Positions 6,013 through 14,587 are shown, counted from the first letter of the stretch. The stretch is 64,000 bases of DNA from Chitinimonas sp. BJYL2 (GCF_027257935.1 NZ_JANZKW010000006.1:1-64000), one strand, 5' to 3'. The notes: generated by a model from the sequence alone, not told the origin. Program-made: numbers and translations.

Positions 6013-6108
6013 ACATAACCTTTCGGTCAACGTGACAGCCCAAAGCTGCGCTTTGGGTTCCCTCCGCTGCTTCGCAGCTCCGGCTGCACGTTACCTCCAA
6101 CGTTAGCC
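6013..6108 (+). repeat. attC site 12 (variant cores)
   Basis: 96 bp, inverse core ACATAAC (6013-6019), core GTTAGCC (6102-6108). Outer arms AACGTG/CACGTT, distal hairpin GCTGC-TTC-GCAGC. The inverse core matches the TTATGT opening of the Coq7-like cassette. Confidence 0.95.
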
Positions 6109-6125
6109 ATATGATGGAGCAGAAC

Positions 6126-6602
6126 ATGAAAGTTGAGTTAGCTGATCCGGAGTCTGCAGAAGCCCAGCAGCTTCTTGCCGGCCTCTCGCAAACACTCCAG
6201 CAAATCACTGGCAGCAGCGGTACGGCCTCGTTCGACGTCAACGACGTCAAGGTTGAAGGTGCGTGCTTCGCTGTCGGTCGCTTGGTAAGCGGCGCGCCAG
6301 TTGCGTGTGGCGCGCTTCGTCCGCTCCAGCCTGGCGTCGCTGAACTCAAGCGCATGTTCGCATTGCCGGGTACCAAGGGTGCCGGCTCTGCCGTTCTCGC
6401 CTTTCTTGAGCAAAAGGCGAGCGAGTTTGGCTACGACCAAGTCTGGCTCGAAACGCGCAAGGTCAATCAGCGAGCAGTAGCTTTCTATGAACGCCACGGC
6501 TACCGCCCAATCCCCAACTTCGGTCGCTACGTCGGCAAGGACGAGGCCATCTGCCTTGGCAAGCCGCTTCCTTCGGCTCTACCAATAGCGGCAGAGCCGT
6601 AA
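6126..6602 (+). CDS. GNAT-family N-acetyltransferase
   Basis: 158 residues, first gene of cassette 12. GNAT enzymes move an acetyl group from acetyl-CoA to an amine. The fold is shown by CGALRPLQPGVAELKRMFA (beta4 and the motif A entry), a degenerate acetyl-CoA loop LPGTKGAGSAVLAFLE, then VWLETRKVNQRAVAFYERHGY, typical of motif B. ATG 6126 is favoured because GGAG lies 6 bases upstream; ATGs at 6111 and 6114 are alternatives. The substrate is unknown. Confidence 0.85.
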   Translation: MKVELADPESAEAQQLLAGLSQTLQQITGSSGTASFDVNDVKVEGACFAVGRLVSGAPVACGALRPLQPGVAELKRMFALPGTKGAGSAVLAFLEQKASEFGYDQVWLETRKVNQRAVAFYERHGYRPIPNFGRYVGKDEAICLGKPLPSALPIAAEP

Positions 6603-6687
6603 CAGCCGGCTAGCACCTCTGTCATGGGGAGTAGCAAGCGAACAGTCCCTTAAGTCGAACGTTTGCCAACAGGAATAACGCGCTACA

Positions 6688-7137
6688 GTGTTCAACGTAC
6701 TTGGTCGCTTTTCTTTTCTGGTCGGTGCCGGCATAGCATTCTTCGGTGCGCTCATTCACTCGATTGCCCCCGTTATCGGGCCTGATTGGTATGCATTTCT
6801 CCACGCCCCCAAGTGGGTCGTTACGTCAGCTCAAAATGGTACTTGGCACGCTCCTATTGGAACCGCAGTTGTTGGTACCCTTATGTTTGCTTGCGGAATT
6901 TATGCACTTTCCGGTCTCGGCGTCATAAAACGCATCCCGCTAACAACGCCCGCACTCTGGACAATTTCAAGTATCTGCCTGCTGCGTGGAGGCATCATCT
7001 TTCCCCTTCTCATCAAAGTGCCGGAGAAGCTAAGCGGATTTGATATTGTGGCTTCATTGGTGTGGTTTGCAGCAGGGTTGTCATTCTTCTTGGGCATTCT
7101 TGGTCATGCACCCAAAGCCTCGAAACAAGTAGGCTAA
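6688..7137 (+). CDS. Four-helix membrane protein, second gene of the last cassette
   Basis: 149 residues with four hydrophobic segments (about 8-26, 57-76, 88-105, 119-138). The GPDWYAFLHAPKWVV segment between helices 1 and 2 and the CLLRGG motif before helix 4 recall an uncharacterised family of four-TM bacterial proteins. The start is GTG 6688 with AGGA 13 bases before it, a weak site. The TAA stop (7135-7137) lies within the inverse core GGCTAAC, which matches the cassette's TTAGCC opening at 6103, so both this gene and the acetyltransferase belong to one cassette. Confidence 0.65.
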   Translation: MFNVLGRFSFLVGAGIAFFGALIHSIAPVIGPDWYAFLHAPKWVVTSAQNGTWHAPIGTAVVGTLMFACGIYALSGLGVIKRIPLTTPALWTISSICLLRGGIIFPLLIKVPEKLSGFDIVASLVWFAAGLSFFLGILGHAPKASKQVG

Positions 7138-7190
7138 CCTTTCGGTCACTGCGGCAATCCAAAGCCGCGCCTTGGGTCCCCTCCGCTGCT
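7132..7190 (+). repeat. Decayed attC site 13, end of the array
   Basis: An intact inverse core GGCTAAC (7132-7138) and CCTTTCGGTCA are followed by a changed central palindrome (CCAAAGCCGCGCCTTGGG) and CCCTCCGCTGCT, after which similarity stops. No right arm and no GTTRRRY core follow, so the site probably cannot recombine. It marks the distal end of the array. Confidence 0.8.
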
Positions 7191-7227
7191 CTGATGGCGT
7201 GAAGTGATCTTGGCGCGGCTTTTCTTT
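7164..7227 (+). terminator. Possible long-loop terminator at the array end
   Basis: GCCGCGCC (7164-7171) and GGCGCGGC (7212-7219) are perfect complements followed by TTTTCTTT. The 40-base loop is long for an intrinsic terminator, though the stem and T-tract fit. The left arm lies within the decayed attC. Confidence 0.45.
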
Positions 7228-7268
7228 ATGATCACCCACCCAGATAGCTACTGAATATCCAGTTTGAT

Positions 7269-8252
7269 ATGTCCATACCTAAGGATCCTGTCTTTGATCT
7301 GTCATTCAAGGCACAGTTTCTTCATCCCCGTTATTGGTTGACCTGGTTCAGCATTGCGCTGCATGTCCTGCTAGCGTGGACACCCGTATTTTTACGTGAC
7401 CAGCTGGCAGCAGCTATCGCGGCGCTCTTGGTGCGTTTTGCCAAGAAGCAGTGCTATATCGCCAGCACCAACCTTGAGCTCTGCTTTCCCGATCTGGACG
7501 CAGCGGGGCGGAAGGCACTGCTGCGTGATTCACTCCGCATTGGTGCCCAAACCTTCCTGGCCTTTGCGGAGGCCTCTTTTTTGCCTCGGCAGAAATTTCT
7601 GGCGCGTTTCGACATTGAAGGATGGGAGCATGTCGCCCCCTTGCTGGAAGGGGACAGACCCATCATCTTCATGATCCCCCACAGTTGGTCCATCGATATG
7701 GCCGGGCTGTACATGACGGGGCGGGGATTGTCGATGTGCACCATGATGCATAGCGCCAAGAATCCGGTCTACGACTGGTTCATCAATCGGCAACGCGCCT
7801 GTTTCGGTGGCAAGGTTTACGAGCGCAGTGTCGGTATCAAGCCCGCTATCAGGGCACTCAAGGAAGGCCGGCATTTCTTCTATTTGCCGGATCAGGATCA
7901 CGGGGCCGACGCCAGCGTGTTTGTGCCCTTCTTTGGCGAACCGAAAGCCACCCTGCCTACCCTGCCCAAGCTGGCCAAACTGACCAATGCCTGGGTCGTG
8001 CCCATGTTTGCCTCATACAATCCCGGGTCCGGTCGCTACCATCTGCTCTACCGGCCTGCGCTGGAGGCGTATCCCGGCGGTGATTTGCTGACTGATACCC
8101 GCAGGATGAATGAGGAGATCGAGATCATGCTCAATCCTCGCCGCGAGCAATATATGTGGTTTCTCAAGTACTTCCAGACTCGCCCTGATGGAGGCCCTGA
8201 TGGTTTTTACGAGCCGGGGATTCGTCGTATCCGCCAAGGTCTAGCGCCCTGA
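7269..8252 (+). CDS. lpxM: LpxL/LpxM-type lipid A acyltransferase
   Basis: 327 residues, inner membrane. Late acyltransferases of this family add a secondary acyl chain to Kdo2-lipid A. It has an N-terminal hydrophobic anchor (about 25-42), the catalytic HX4D motif (HSWSID), DQDHGADASVFVPFFG, and the ATLPTLPKLAKLTNAWVVP segment typical of LpxM/MsbB. The PHSW form with DQDHG favours LpxM over LpxL. It stands alone on the + strand after the cassette array and is the first chromosomal gene past it. Confidence 0.85.
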   Translation: MSIPKDPVFDLSFKAQFLHPRYWLTWFSIALHVLLAWTPVFLRDQLAAAIAALLVRFAKKQCYIASTNLELCFPDLDAAGRKALLRDSLRIGAQTFLAFAEASFLPRQKFLARFDIEGWEHVAPLLEGDRPIIFMIPHSWSIDMAGLYMTGRGLSMCTMMHSAKNPVYDWFINRQRACFGGKVYERSVGIKPAIRALKEGRHFFYLPDQDHGADASVFVPFFGEPKATLPTLPKLAKLTNAWVVPMFASYNPGSGRYHLLYRPALEAYPGGDLLTDTRRMNEEIEIMLNPRREQYMWFLKYFQTRPDGGPDGFYEPGIRRIRQGLAP

Positions 8253-8653
8253 CATTCGGTTAATGCCGCTGCTCGGTCGATCTGGCGATACCTTCGTCGG
8301 GCGTTACTCTAGGCGCTTGGCAGGATGCGACTGACGCAATGGTCATGACCATCACATGACACGCCGGCCAAACCTTTCGGCCTCTACCATATCCACAGTT
8401 GCCAAGCGCCCCCGGAAAATAAGGCCCAAGCAAGCTGCCTCATCGATATCGCAGCAGCCTTGAACTCGCTATCTCACCTTGATCGCCCAGTTGCGGCGCG
8501 TTCCATTCAGATCTGCAACTAAAGAGCAGCTCCATACAGCACAAGATACGAAAACGCCCGGCGCAGTGCGTCGGGCGTTATTGGCTTCGTAGAACTGATT
8601 GCGGTTTCTGCCTGAGCTCAGCTTGATACGGGATGGATCAAGGTTATCGCCAT
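8253..8653. other. 400-base intergenic region
   Basis: Convergent region between the acyltransferase and the CoA transferase operon. I see no ORF or tRNA. The only clear element is the hairpin at 8553-8579, which terminates the minus-strand operon. Confidence 0.6.
8553..8579 (-). terminator. Intrinsic terminator of the CoA transferase operon
   Basis: AACGCCCG (8553-8560) pairs with CGGGCGTT (8572-8579); reading the minus strand, TTTT follows. It sits about 75 bases past the scoB stop. Confidence 0.75.
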
Positions 8654-9316
8654 TCAGGCTGCGGGCTTGAGTGCCGTAAAGTCCAGCTTTACAGCCGTCT
8701 TGGCGCTGATTTCTTCGGCACTCACGCCGGGTGCGAGTTCGGTGACCTTGAGGCCGTCTGGCGTCACCTCCATCACGCCCAGGTCGGTGATGATCATGCC
8801 GACCACGCCCACGCCGGTCAGGGGCAGGTTGCAGGCGGGCAGGATCTTGAAATCCTCGCTGCCGTCCTTCTTCTTGGCGACGTGTTCCATCAGCACGATT
8901 ACGCGGCCCACACCGGCGACCAGGTCCATGGCGCCGCCCATGCCTTTGACCATCTTGCCGGGAATCATCCAGTTGGCCAGATCACCCTTCTCGCTGACCT
9001 GCATGGCGCCGAGGATGGCCAGGTTGATCTTGCCGCCGCGGATCATGCCGAAGCTGTCGGCTGAGCTGAAAATGGCCGACCCAGGCAGGGTGGTGATGGT
9101 CTGCTTGCCGGCGTTGATCACGTCGGCATCCACGTCTGCTTCGCTGGGGAAGGGGCCGATGCCGAGCAGGCCGTTTTCGGATTGCAACCAGACTTCCATG
9201 CCTTCGGGTACATGGTTAGCCACCAGAGTGGGCAGACCGATGCCCAGATTCACGTAAAAGCCGTCGCGCAGTTCCTTGGCCGCGCGGGCGGCCATTTCGT
9301 CTCGATTCCATGCCAT
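8654..9316 (-). CDS. scoB: 3-oxoacid CoA-transferase subunit B
   Basis: 220 residues. Together with subunit A it moves CoA from succinyl-CoA to acetoacetate, activating ketone bodies. The family I SENG motif with the catalytic glutamate is present ([11 protein letters not shown]), as are the GGAMDLVAG and [10 protein letters not shown] segments. The frame runs further upstream, but ATG 9316 (MAWNRDEM) has AAGGAG about 8 bases before it and matches the family start. It is the last gene of the bdhA-scoA-scoB operon. AtoA-type acetate CoA-transferase is the main alternative, but the neighbouring hydroxybutyrate dehydrogenase favours ScoB. Confidence 0.9.
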   Translation of the reverse strand: MAWNRDEMAARAAKELRDGFYVNLGIGLPTLVANHVPEGMEVWLQSENGLLGIGPFPSEADVDADVINAGKQTITTLPGSAIFSSADSFGMIRGGKINLAILGAMQVSEKGDLANWMIPGKMVKGMGGAMDLVAGVGRVIVLMEHVAKKKDGSEDFKILPACNLPLTGVGVVGMIITDLGVMEVTPDGLKVTELAPGVSAEEISAKTAVKLDFTALKPAA

Positions 9317-9372
9317 TGCTTTGACTCCTTGATCTTCATGCCCTTGAACCGGGTAGAGGCCGCCCACGGCGT

Positions 9373-9421
9373 TCCCTCGTCCGGCCCTACGGGCCACCTT
9401 CTCCCGGCGGAAGAAGGCTGG
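9373..9421. repeat. REP-like palindromic element between scoA and scoB
   Basis: The gap between scoA and scoB holds GGCCC-TAC-GGGCC (9383-9395) followed by CCTTCT...AGAAGG (9397-9417). This layout resembles widespread repetitive extragenic palindromes. Only one copy is evident here, so the repeat nature is inferred. Confidence 0.4.
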
Positions 9422-9423
9422 GA

Positions 9424-10131
9424 TTAACCGTTCGGGTTCTCGCGCGTGGTGCGCTTTTCGATCCGCTTTTCGGGCGCGGTGTTCAGCACGATGCGGTGGA
9501 CGAAAATACCCGGGGTGTGGATGGCATCGGGATCAAAGGTGCCGGTCTCGACAATCTCTTCGACTTCTACCACGGTGACCCTGCCGGCCATGGCGACGTT
9601 CGGATTGAAGTTGCGCGCGGTGCGGCGGTAGATCAGGTTGCCGGCCTTGTCGGCCTTCCAGGCTTTGACCAGAGAGATGTCGGCGGTGAGTGCGTGCTCC
9701 AGCACATACATGCGGCCGTTGATCTCGCGGGTTTCCTTGCCCTCGGCCACGATGGTGCCGTAGCCCGTGGCGGTGAAGAAGGCGGGGATGCCGCTGCCAC
9801 CGGCGCGCAGTTTTTCAGCCAAGGTGCCTTGCGGGGTGAACTCGAGTTCGAGTTCACCGGCCAGGTACTGGCGTTCGAACTCTTTGTTCTCGCCCACATA
9901 GGACGAGATCATTTTCTTGATCTGGCGGGTTTCGAGCAGCTGGCCAAGGCCAAAGCCATCGACACCGGCGTTGTTGGAGATGGCCGTGAGATTGGTGGCA
10001 CCGGTATCACGCAGGGCCGCAATCAGGGCCTCGGGGATGCCGCACAGGCCAAAGCCGCCCACGGCAATGGTCTGGCCATCCTTGACCAGATCAGCGAGGG
10101 CTGCGCTGGCGCTGGGGTATAGCTTGTTCAT
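9424..10131 (-). CDS. scoA: 3-oxoacid CoA-transferase subunit A
   Basis: 235 residues, partner of the downstream subunit B. It has the family glycine motif [11 protein letters not shown] and the matching [14 protein letters not shown] and [14 protein letters not shown] segments. The start ATG 10131 (MNKLYPSA) is preceded by AGGAAGAG; the frame extends another 28 codons upstream without a plausible start. The gap to subunit B is 107 bases and carries a palindromic element that could set their relative expression. Confidence 0.9.
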   Translation of the reverse strand: MNKLYPSASAALADLVKDGQTIAVGGFGLCGIPEALIAALRDTGATNLTAISNNAGVDGFGLGQLLETRQIKKMISSYVGENKEFERQYLAGELELEFTPQGTLAEKLRAGGSGIPAFFTATGYGTIVAEGKETREINGRMYVLEHALTADISLVKAWKADKAGNLIYRRTARNFNPNVAMAGRVTVVEVEEIVETGTFDPDAIHTPGIFVHRIVLNTAPEKRIEKRTTRENPNG

Positions 10132-10272
10132 GTCTCTTCCTGCTTCGGTGAAGTGAAACGGTGACTGTTGGTATCCGATGAATTCAACCGCAGTGTCGCC
10201 GCTTGTGGCGGGCAACGGCGCGATTGTGCCTCAAGCGGGGCGGCTGGTGTGTCCGGCAGACGCTTGTGAGGC

Positions 10273-11049
10273 TTACTGCGCCACCCAGCCGCCATCCATA
10301 TTCCAGGCAGCGCCACGAATCTGGTCCGCTGCGGGGCTACAGAGGAAAACGGCCAGCTGACCAAGCTGTTCGGGGGTGACGAACTGCTGCGAAGGTTGTT
10401 TTTCCGATAGCAGATCGATTTGCGCCTGAGCCAGACTCTGGCCCGATGCCTGTGCCCTGGCTGCAATCTGCTTTTCCACGAGCGGGGTGCGGACCCAGCC
10501 GGGGCAGATGGCGTTGCAGGTCACCCCTGTCTGTGCGAGCTCCAGCGCCGCCACCTTGGTCAACCCTACCAGGCCGTGCTTGGCTGCCACATAGGCAGAC
10601 TTGTTGGCCGACCCGACCAGGCCATGCACCGAGGCGAGATTGATGATCCGGCCCCAGTTACGTGCCTTCATGGCGGGAATGGCATGGTGCATGGTGTGGA
10701 AGGAGGATGAGAGATTGATGGCCAGAATGGCATCCCAACGCTCGGCGGGGAAGTCCTCAATGGGGGCCACGTGCTGGATGCCGGCATTGTTGACGAGCAC
10801 ATCCACTCCGCCGGCCTCCCGTGCGGCATAGGCCATCAGTTCGGCGATATCGTCAGGCTTGCTCATGTCGGCCGGGTGATACCAGACCTGGACTCCTAGC
10901 GCAGCAATCTGCTGGCGTGCCGGTTCGGCATCCCCAAAGCCGTTGAGCACGATATGGGCGCCGGCACGCGCCAGTTCGGTTGCGATGCCCAGACCGATAC
11001 CACTGGTTGAGCCGGTGACCAAGGCGGTCTTGCCTGCCAGTAACTGCAT
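10273..11049 (-). CDS. bdhA: D-3-hydroxybutyrate dehydrogenase
   Basis: 258 residues, NAD-dependent short-chain dehydrogenase that oxidises 3-hydroxybutyrate to acetoacetate. The Rossmann motif TGSTSGIGLG (near 12-21), the NNAG motif, the catalytic Ser and YxxxK (SAYVAAKHG) are all present, with CPGWVRTPLVEKQI as in hydroxybutyrate dehydrogenases. ATG 11049 (MQLLAGK) has AGGGAG about 9 bases upstream. Its product is the substrate of the CoA transferase encoded next, so the three genes form a pathway for using 3-hydroxybutyrate, perhaps from PHB. Confidence 0.88.
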   Translation of the reverse strand: MQLLAGKTALVTGSTSGIGLGIATELARAGAHIVLNGFGDAEPARQQIAALGVQVWYHPADMSKPDDIAELMAYAAREAGGVDVLVNNAGIQHVAPIEDFPAERWDAILAINLSSSFHTMHHAIPAMKARNWGRIINLASVHGLVGSANKSAYVAAKHGLVGLTKVAALELAQTGVTCNAICPGWVRTPLVEKQIAARAQASGQSLAQAQIDLLSEKQPSQQFVTPEQLGQLAVFLCSPAADQIRGAAWNMDGGWVAQ

Positions 11050-11252
11050 GAAGCGTGCTCCCTTTGCGGCGCCGGATGCCGCTTGTGCTTGAATGGGACC
11101 CCTAGTGGGTTTGGTGCGCCGCACCATGCTTGAAATCATAGCCAAGTCTGCCGCTTTGCGAACCCGGATTTTGCCGCGCAGTCTATTTGCGCTTGGCCTA
11201 AACCGCCACGACGCGCTAGGCTCACAGCAAGTCCCACCGCAAAGCCCACACC

Positions 11253-12320
11253 ATGTTGCGCCCGCTGTTTGCCCTGCTTGTCCTTTCCCTTTGCCACGCT
11301 GCCGACTACCCACTGAGCGTGACGCAGCTGGCCCCCGGCGTGTATGCCACCGTCCGCACCGAGCCTCCGGGCTTTGCGGTGGAATCCAATTCGGTCTTCA
11401 TCATTGGTGATGATGATGTGATCGTAGTCGATGCGCAGTCCAACCTGCCTGCCACGCGCAGGACGCTGGAAGCCTTGCGGCAGATCACCGACAAGCCCGT
11501 GCGTTATGTCATCAACACCCATTGGCATGACGACCATATCGTCGGTAATGCGGTGTACCGGGATGCATTCCCTGGCGTGAGTTTCATCGGCCATGCCAAT
11601 GCGCGGCGCTATCTGGAAGGGCCGGGCATCAAGGCTCGGGAAGCTTTCCACAAGGAAGGCATGCCCGGTTTTCGCGCCGTGCTGCAGCAAGCGCTGGACA
11701 AGGGCCGCAATCTGGCCGGACAGGCCATCACCGAAGAGGAACGCATCAGTTACCTGAGCGACCTGCAACTGGCGGACGGCTACGACACCGTACCCGCCAA
11801 CTTCCTGCCCGAACTGCCGAATCTCACCGTGACGGATACGCTAACGCTCCACCACGGCGCGCGGGAAATCGTGGTCCGACATCTGGGTCGCGGCCATACC
11901 TCGGGCGATCTCGTGGTGTGGTTGCCCGATGAGGGCATCCTGTGTGCCGGTGATCTGGTGGTCTGGCCGGTACCGCTGATCGGGGCAGATCAATCCCATG
12001 TGGCAGACTGGAGCCGGACGATCAGCCGCCTGATCGCACTCAAGCCCAAGGCCATCGTGCCGGGACATGGCCCGGTATTGCGCGATACTGGCTACTTGCT
12101 GCAATTGCGGGCCCTGATGACGGCCGCCACCGAGCGGACCCGCGCCGCCATGGCTTATGGCCGACCGCTCACCGAGGTGCACCGGCGCGTGAATCTGGAT
12201 GACTTCCGTCGCCGCTTTGCGGGCGAGAGTCCGGTCAGGCAAGCGCTGTTCAGGATGTATGTGGAGTCGCCCGCCGTCACCAGCGCCTACAACAATCTGA
12301 ACCTGCGCGAGGGCGACTAG
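11253..12320 (+). CDS. Exported metallo-beta-lactamase-fold hydrolase
   Basis: 355 residues. A signal peptide (about 1-17, ending SLCHA) is followed by an MBL fold with the zinc motif THWHDDH (HxHxDH), GRGHTSGD (third His), and VPGHGP near the end of the fold. The C-terminal 70 residues are helical. This periplasmic subgroup resembles SoxH/quinoprotein-relay MBL proteins and subclass B hydrolases of unknown substrate; a true beta-lactamase activity is not implied. Transcribed divergently from bdhA with a gap of about 200 bases. Confidence 0.8.
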   Translation: MLRPLFALLVLSLCHAADYPLSVTQLAPGVYATVRTEPPGFAVESNSVFIIGDDDVIVVDAQSNLPATRRTLEALRQITDKPVRYVINTHWHDDHIVGNAVYRDAFPGVSFIGHANARRYLEGPGIKAREAFHKEGMPGFRAVLQQALDKGRNLAGQAITEEERISYLSDLQLADGYDTVPANFLPELPNLTVTDTLTLHHGAREIVVRHLGRGHTSGDLVVWLPDEGILCAGDLVVWPVPLIGADQSHVADWSRTISRLIALKPKAIVPGHGPVLRDTGYLLQLRALMTAATERTRAAMAYGRPLTEVHRRVNLDDFRRRFAGESPVRQALFRMYVESPAVTSAYNNLNLREGD

Positions 12321-12432
12321 CACGCTCCCATGGGGAGGTTCGGCCCTGTTGGGTGGCGGGACGCATCAAGCCGCTTCCGGCAAGCGGCGGGCGGCGCTAT
12401 GCTGCGGCCCTTGTTTTGTCTGCTCGCCCGCC

Positions 12433-14481
12433 ATGTCGCTGATCCCGCCTGTTGCTCCCCGTCGCCCCGTCGTGCTCAAGCAGCATGGCGATACCCGGAT
12501 TGATGATTACCTCTGGCTGCGCGAACGCGACAACCCCGAGGTGCTGGCGTATCTGCAGGCCGAGAACGCCTATGCCGACGCGGTGCTGGCGCCCCTGAAG
12601 CCACTGCAGGATCAGCTCTACGACGAGATCAAGGCACGCATCAAGGAAGACGACAGCTCGGTGCCCTACCGGCTCGGGCACTACCGCTACTACTCCCGCT
12701 TTCATACTGGTCAGCAGTATCCGGTGCTGTGCCGTCAGGCGCTAAGTGATGACGCGCCGGAGGAGGTATTGCTGGATGTGAATGCGCTGGCGCGCGGGCG
12801 CGAGTTCATGGCGGTGGGCGAATTCGAAATCAGCCCCGATGGCCACCTGCTTGCCTACACGACAGACAGCACCGGCTACCGCCAGTATCAGTTGCGGGTC
12901 AAGGATTTGCGCACGGGCAAGTTGCTGGTTTTCAAGCGGGATCGCGTCACCTCGGTGGCCTGGGCGCTGGATAACGACACCCTGTTCTTCACTACCGAAG
13001 ACAAGCAGACCAAGCGTTCCAACCAGCTCTGGCGGCACACCCTGAGCAAGGGGGAAACCCGCCTGATCCATGAAGAAAAGGACGAGCGCTTCGGCGTAGA
13101 CGTTTACCAGACGCGCAGCGAAGGCTGGCTGGTGTACCAGATCGGCAGCCACACCACGAGCGAGATCCGCCTGCTGCCGGCCAACCGCCCCACCGCACGC
13201 TGGAAGACCTTGCTGCGTCGCAAGGCCAAGGTGCAGTACACGGTAGATCACCGTGGTGAGCACTTCTGGCTGCGGATCAACGATCAAGGCAGAAACTATC
13301 GGCTCGTCACCGTGCCCGTGAGTGACCCGGCACCCGCCAACTGGACGGAAATCCTGCCAGAACGCGCGGATGTGATGCTGGAGGGCATTGATCTCTTCAA
13401 GGATTTTCTTGTCTGCCACGAGCGCATCAATGCGCTGAACCAGCTGGTGATCACCGATCTGCGCACCCAGACCAGCCACACCGTTGCCTTCGATGAACCG
13501 GCTTACAGCCTGGGTACCGAGGCCAATGCAGAATGGGATACCACGGTCTATCGCTTCAGCTACGAGTCGATGACCCTGCCTGAAACCGTGTACGACTACG
13601 ACATGGCCACGCGGGTACGCATCGAACGCAAGCGCCGCCCGGTGCTGGGCGATTTCGATCCCGCGCGCTACACCAGCGAGCGTATCTGGGCCAACGCCAC
13701 CGACGGCACACGTATTCCCATCTCGCTGGTTTATCGCAAGGATCAGCGCCATCAGCAGGCGCAGCCGATGTGGCTGGAGGGCTATGGCGCCTACGGCATC
13801 CCCAACGATGTCTACTTCTCGTCTGCCCGGCTTTCGCTGCTGGATCGCGGGGTGATCTACGCCGTTGCCCATGTCCGCGGCGGCGGCGATCTGGGCGAGA
13901 CCTGGCATGACGCCGGCAAGATGCAGCACAAGATGAACAGCTATACCGATTTCATCGCCTGCGCCGAGCATCTGTTTGCTCAGGGTTACACCGCGCCGGA
14001 CCGGCTCATCATTGAAGGCGGCAGCGCCGGTGGCCTGCTCATGGGTGCCGTCATCAACCTGCGCCCGGACCTTTGCCGTCTGGCGATTCTGGATGTCCCC
14101 TTCCTGGACGCACTGACCACCATGCAAGACGCCAGCTTGCCGTTAACGGTGGGCGAGTACGAAGAATGGGGCAATCCCAACAAGAAAACCGAGTACGGCT
14201 GGATCAGGGCGTGGTCACCCTATGACATGCTGCGTCCGGGCAACTACCCGGCCCTGCTGGTCAAGACGGCCTTCAACGACAGCCAGGTCATGTACTGGGA
14301 ACCGGCCAAATACGTGGCCAAACTGCGCACCCTGAAAACCGACCCAAACCCGCTGCTGTTCATGACCAATATGGGGGCTGGGCATGGTGGGGCGAGTGGG
14401 CGGTTTGACCGTTTGCGGGAGATTGCCGTGGATTACTCGGTCGCGCTGACTCACCACCTCGGGGCGTTGACAGCCGAATGA
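12433..14481 (+). CDS. ptrB: Oligopeptidase B
   Basis: 682 residues, serine peptidase family S9A, cutting short peptides after basic residues in the cytoplasm or periplasm. The seven-bladed propeller (about 70-400) begins after RIDDYLWLRERDNPEVLAYL. The catalytic domain has GGSAGG with nucleophile Ser531, an NDSQVMYWEPAKY segment with the Asp, and GHGGASGR with the His. The length matches E. coli PtrB. ATG 12433 is preferred over upstream TTG 12349, which would add a non-conserved extension. Confidence 0.9.
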   Translation: MSLIPPVAPRRPVVLKQHGDTRIDDYLWLRERDNPEVLAYLQAENAYADAVLAPLKPLQDQLYDEIKARIKEDDSSVPYRLGHYRYYSRFHTGQQYPVLCRQALSDDAPEEVLLDVNALARGREFMAVGEFEISPDGHLLAYTTDSTGYRQYQLRVKDLRTGKLLVFKRDRVTSVAWALDNDTLFFTTEDKQTKRSNQLWRHTLSKGETRLIHEEKDERFGVDVYQTRSEGWLVYQIGSHTTSEIRLLPANRPTARWKTLLRRKAKVQYTVDHRGEHFWLRINDQGRNYRLVTVPVSDPAPANWTEILPERADVMLEGIDLFKDFLVCHERINALNQLVITDLRTQTSHTVAFDEPAYSLGTEANAEWDTTVYRFSYESMTLPETVYDYDMATRVRIERKRRPVLGDFDPARYTSERIWANATDGTRIPISLVYRKDQRHQQAQPMWLEGYGAYGIPNDVYFSSARLSLLDRGVIYAVAHVRGGGDLGETWHDAGKMQHKMNSYTDFIACAEHLFAQGYTAPDRLIIEGGSAGGLLMGAVINLRPDLCRLAILDVPFLDALTTMQDASLPLTVGEYEEWGNPNKKTEYGWIRAWSPYDMLRPGNYPALLVKTAFNDSQVMYWEPAKYVAKLRTLKTDPNPLLFMTNMGAGHGGASGRFDRLREIAVDYSVALTHHLGALTAE

Positions 14482-14587
14482 ACACGAGCAGGTACCACAA
14501 TCAAACCCCGACAGCATCGTGGCAGTGGAGCACAAGCGCCAGTTGAGGTATATGGTGGGATCATATCCTTACGAGGTTGTCATCCCC

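Noticed and set aside
29-7138. CRISPR array as an explanation of the regular repeats
   Set aside because: Repeats are 96 bp, spacers 230 to 1000 bp and coding, and repeat ends obey the attC core rule. No cas genes are near.
11253-12320. Calling the MBL protein an antibiotic-resistance beta-lactamase
   Set aside because: The zinc motif alone is shared by many hydrolases; the sequence around it is not like B1 to B3 enzymes that I recognise.
12742-14127. 461-codon minus-strand frame opposite oligopeptidase B
   Set aside because: The + strand gene has the full S9 catalytic set and the expected length; the opposite frame is low-complexity.
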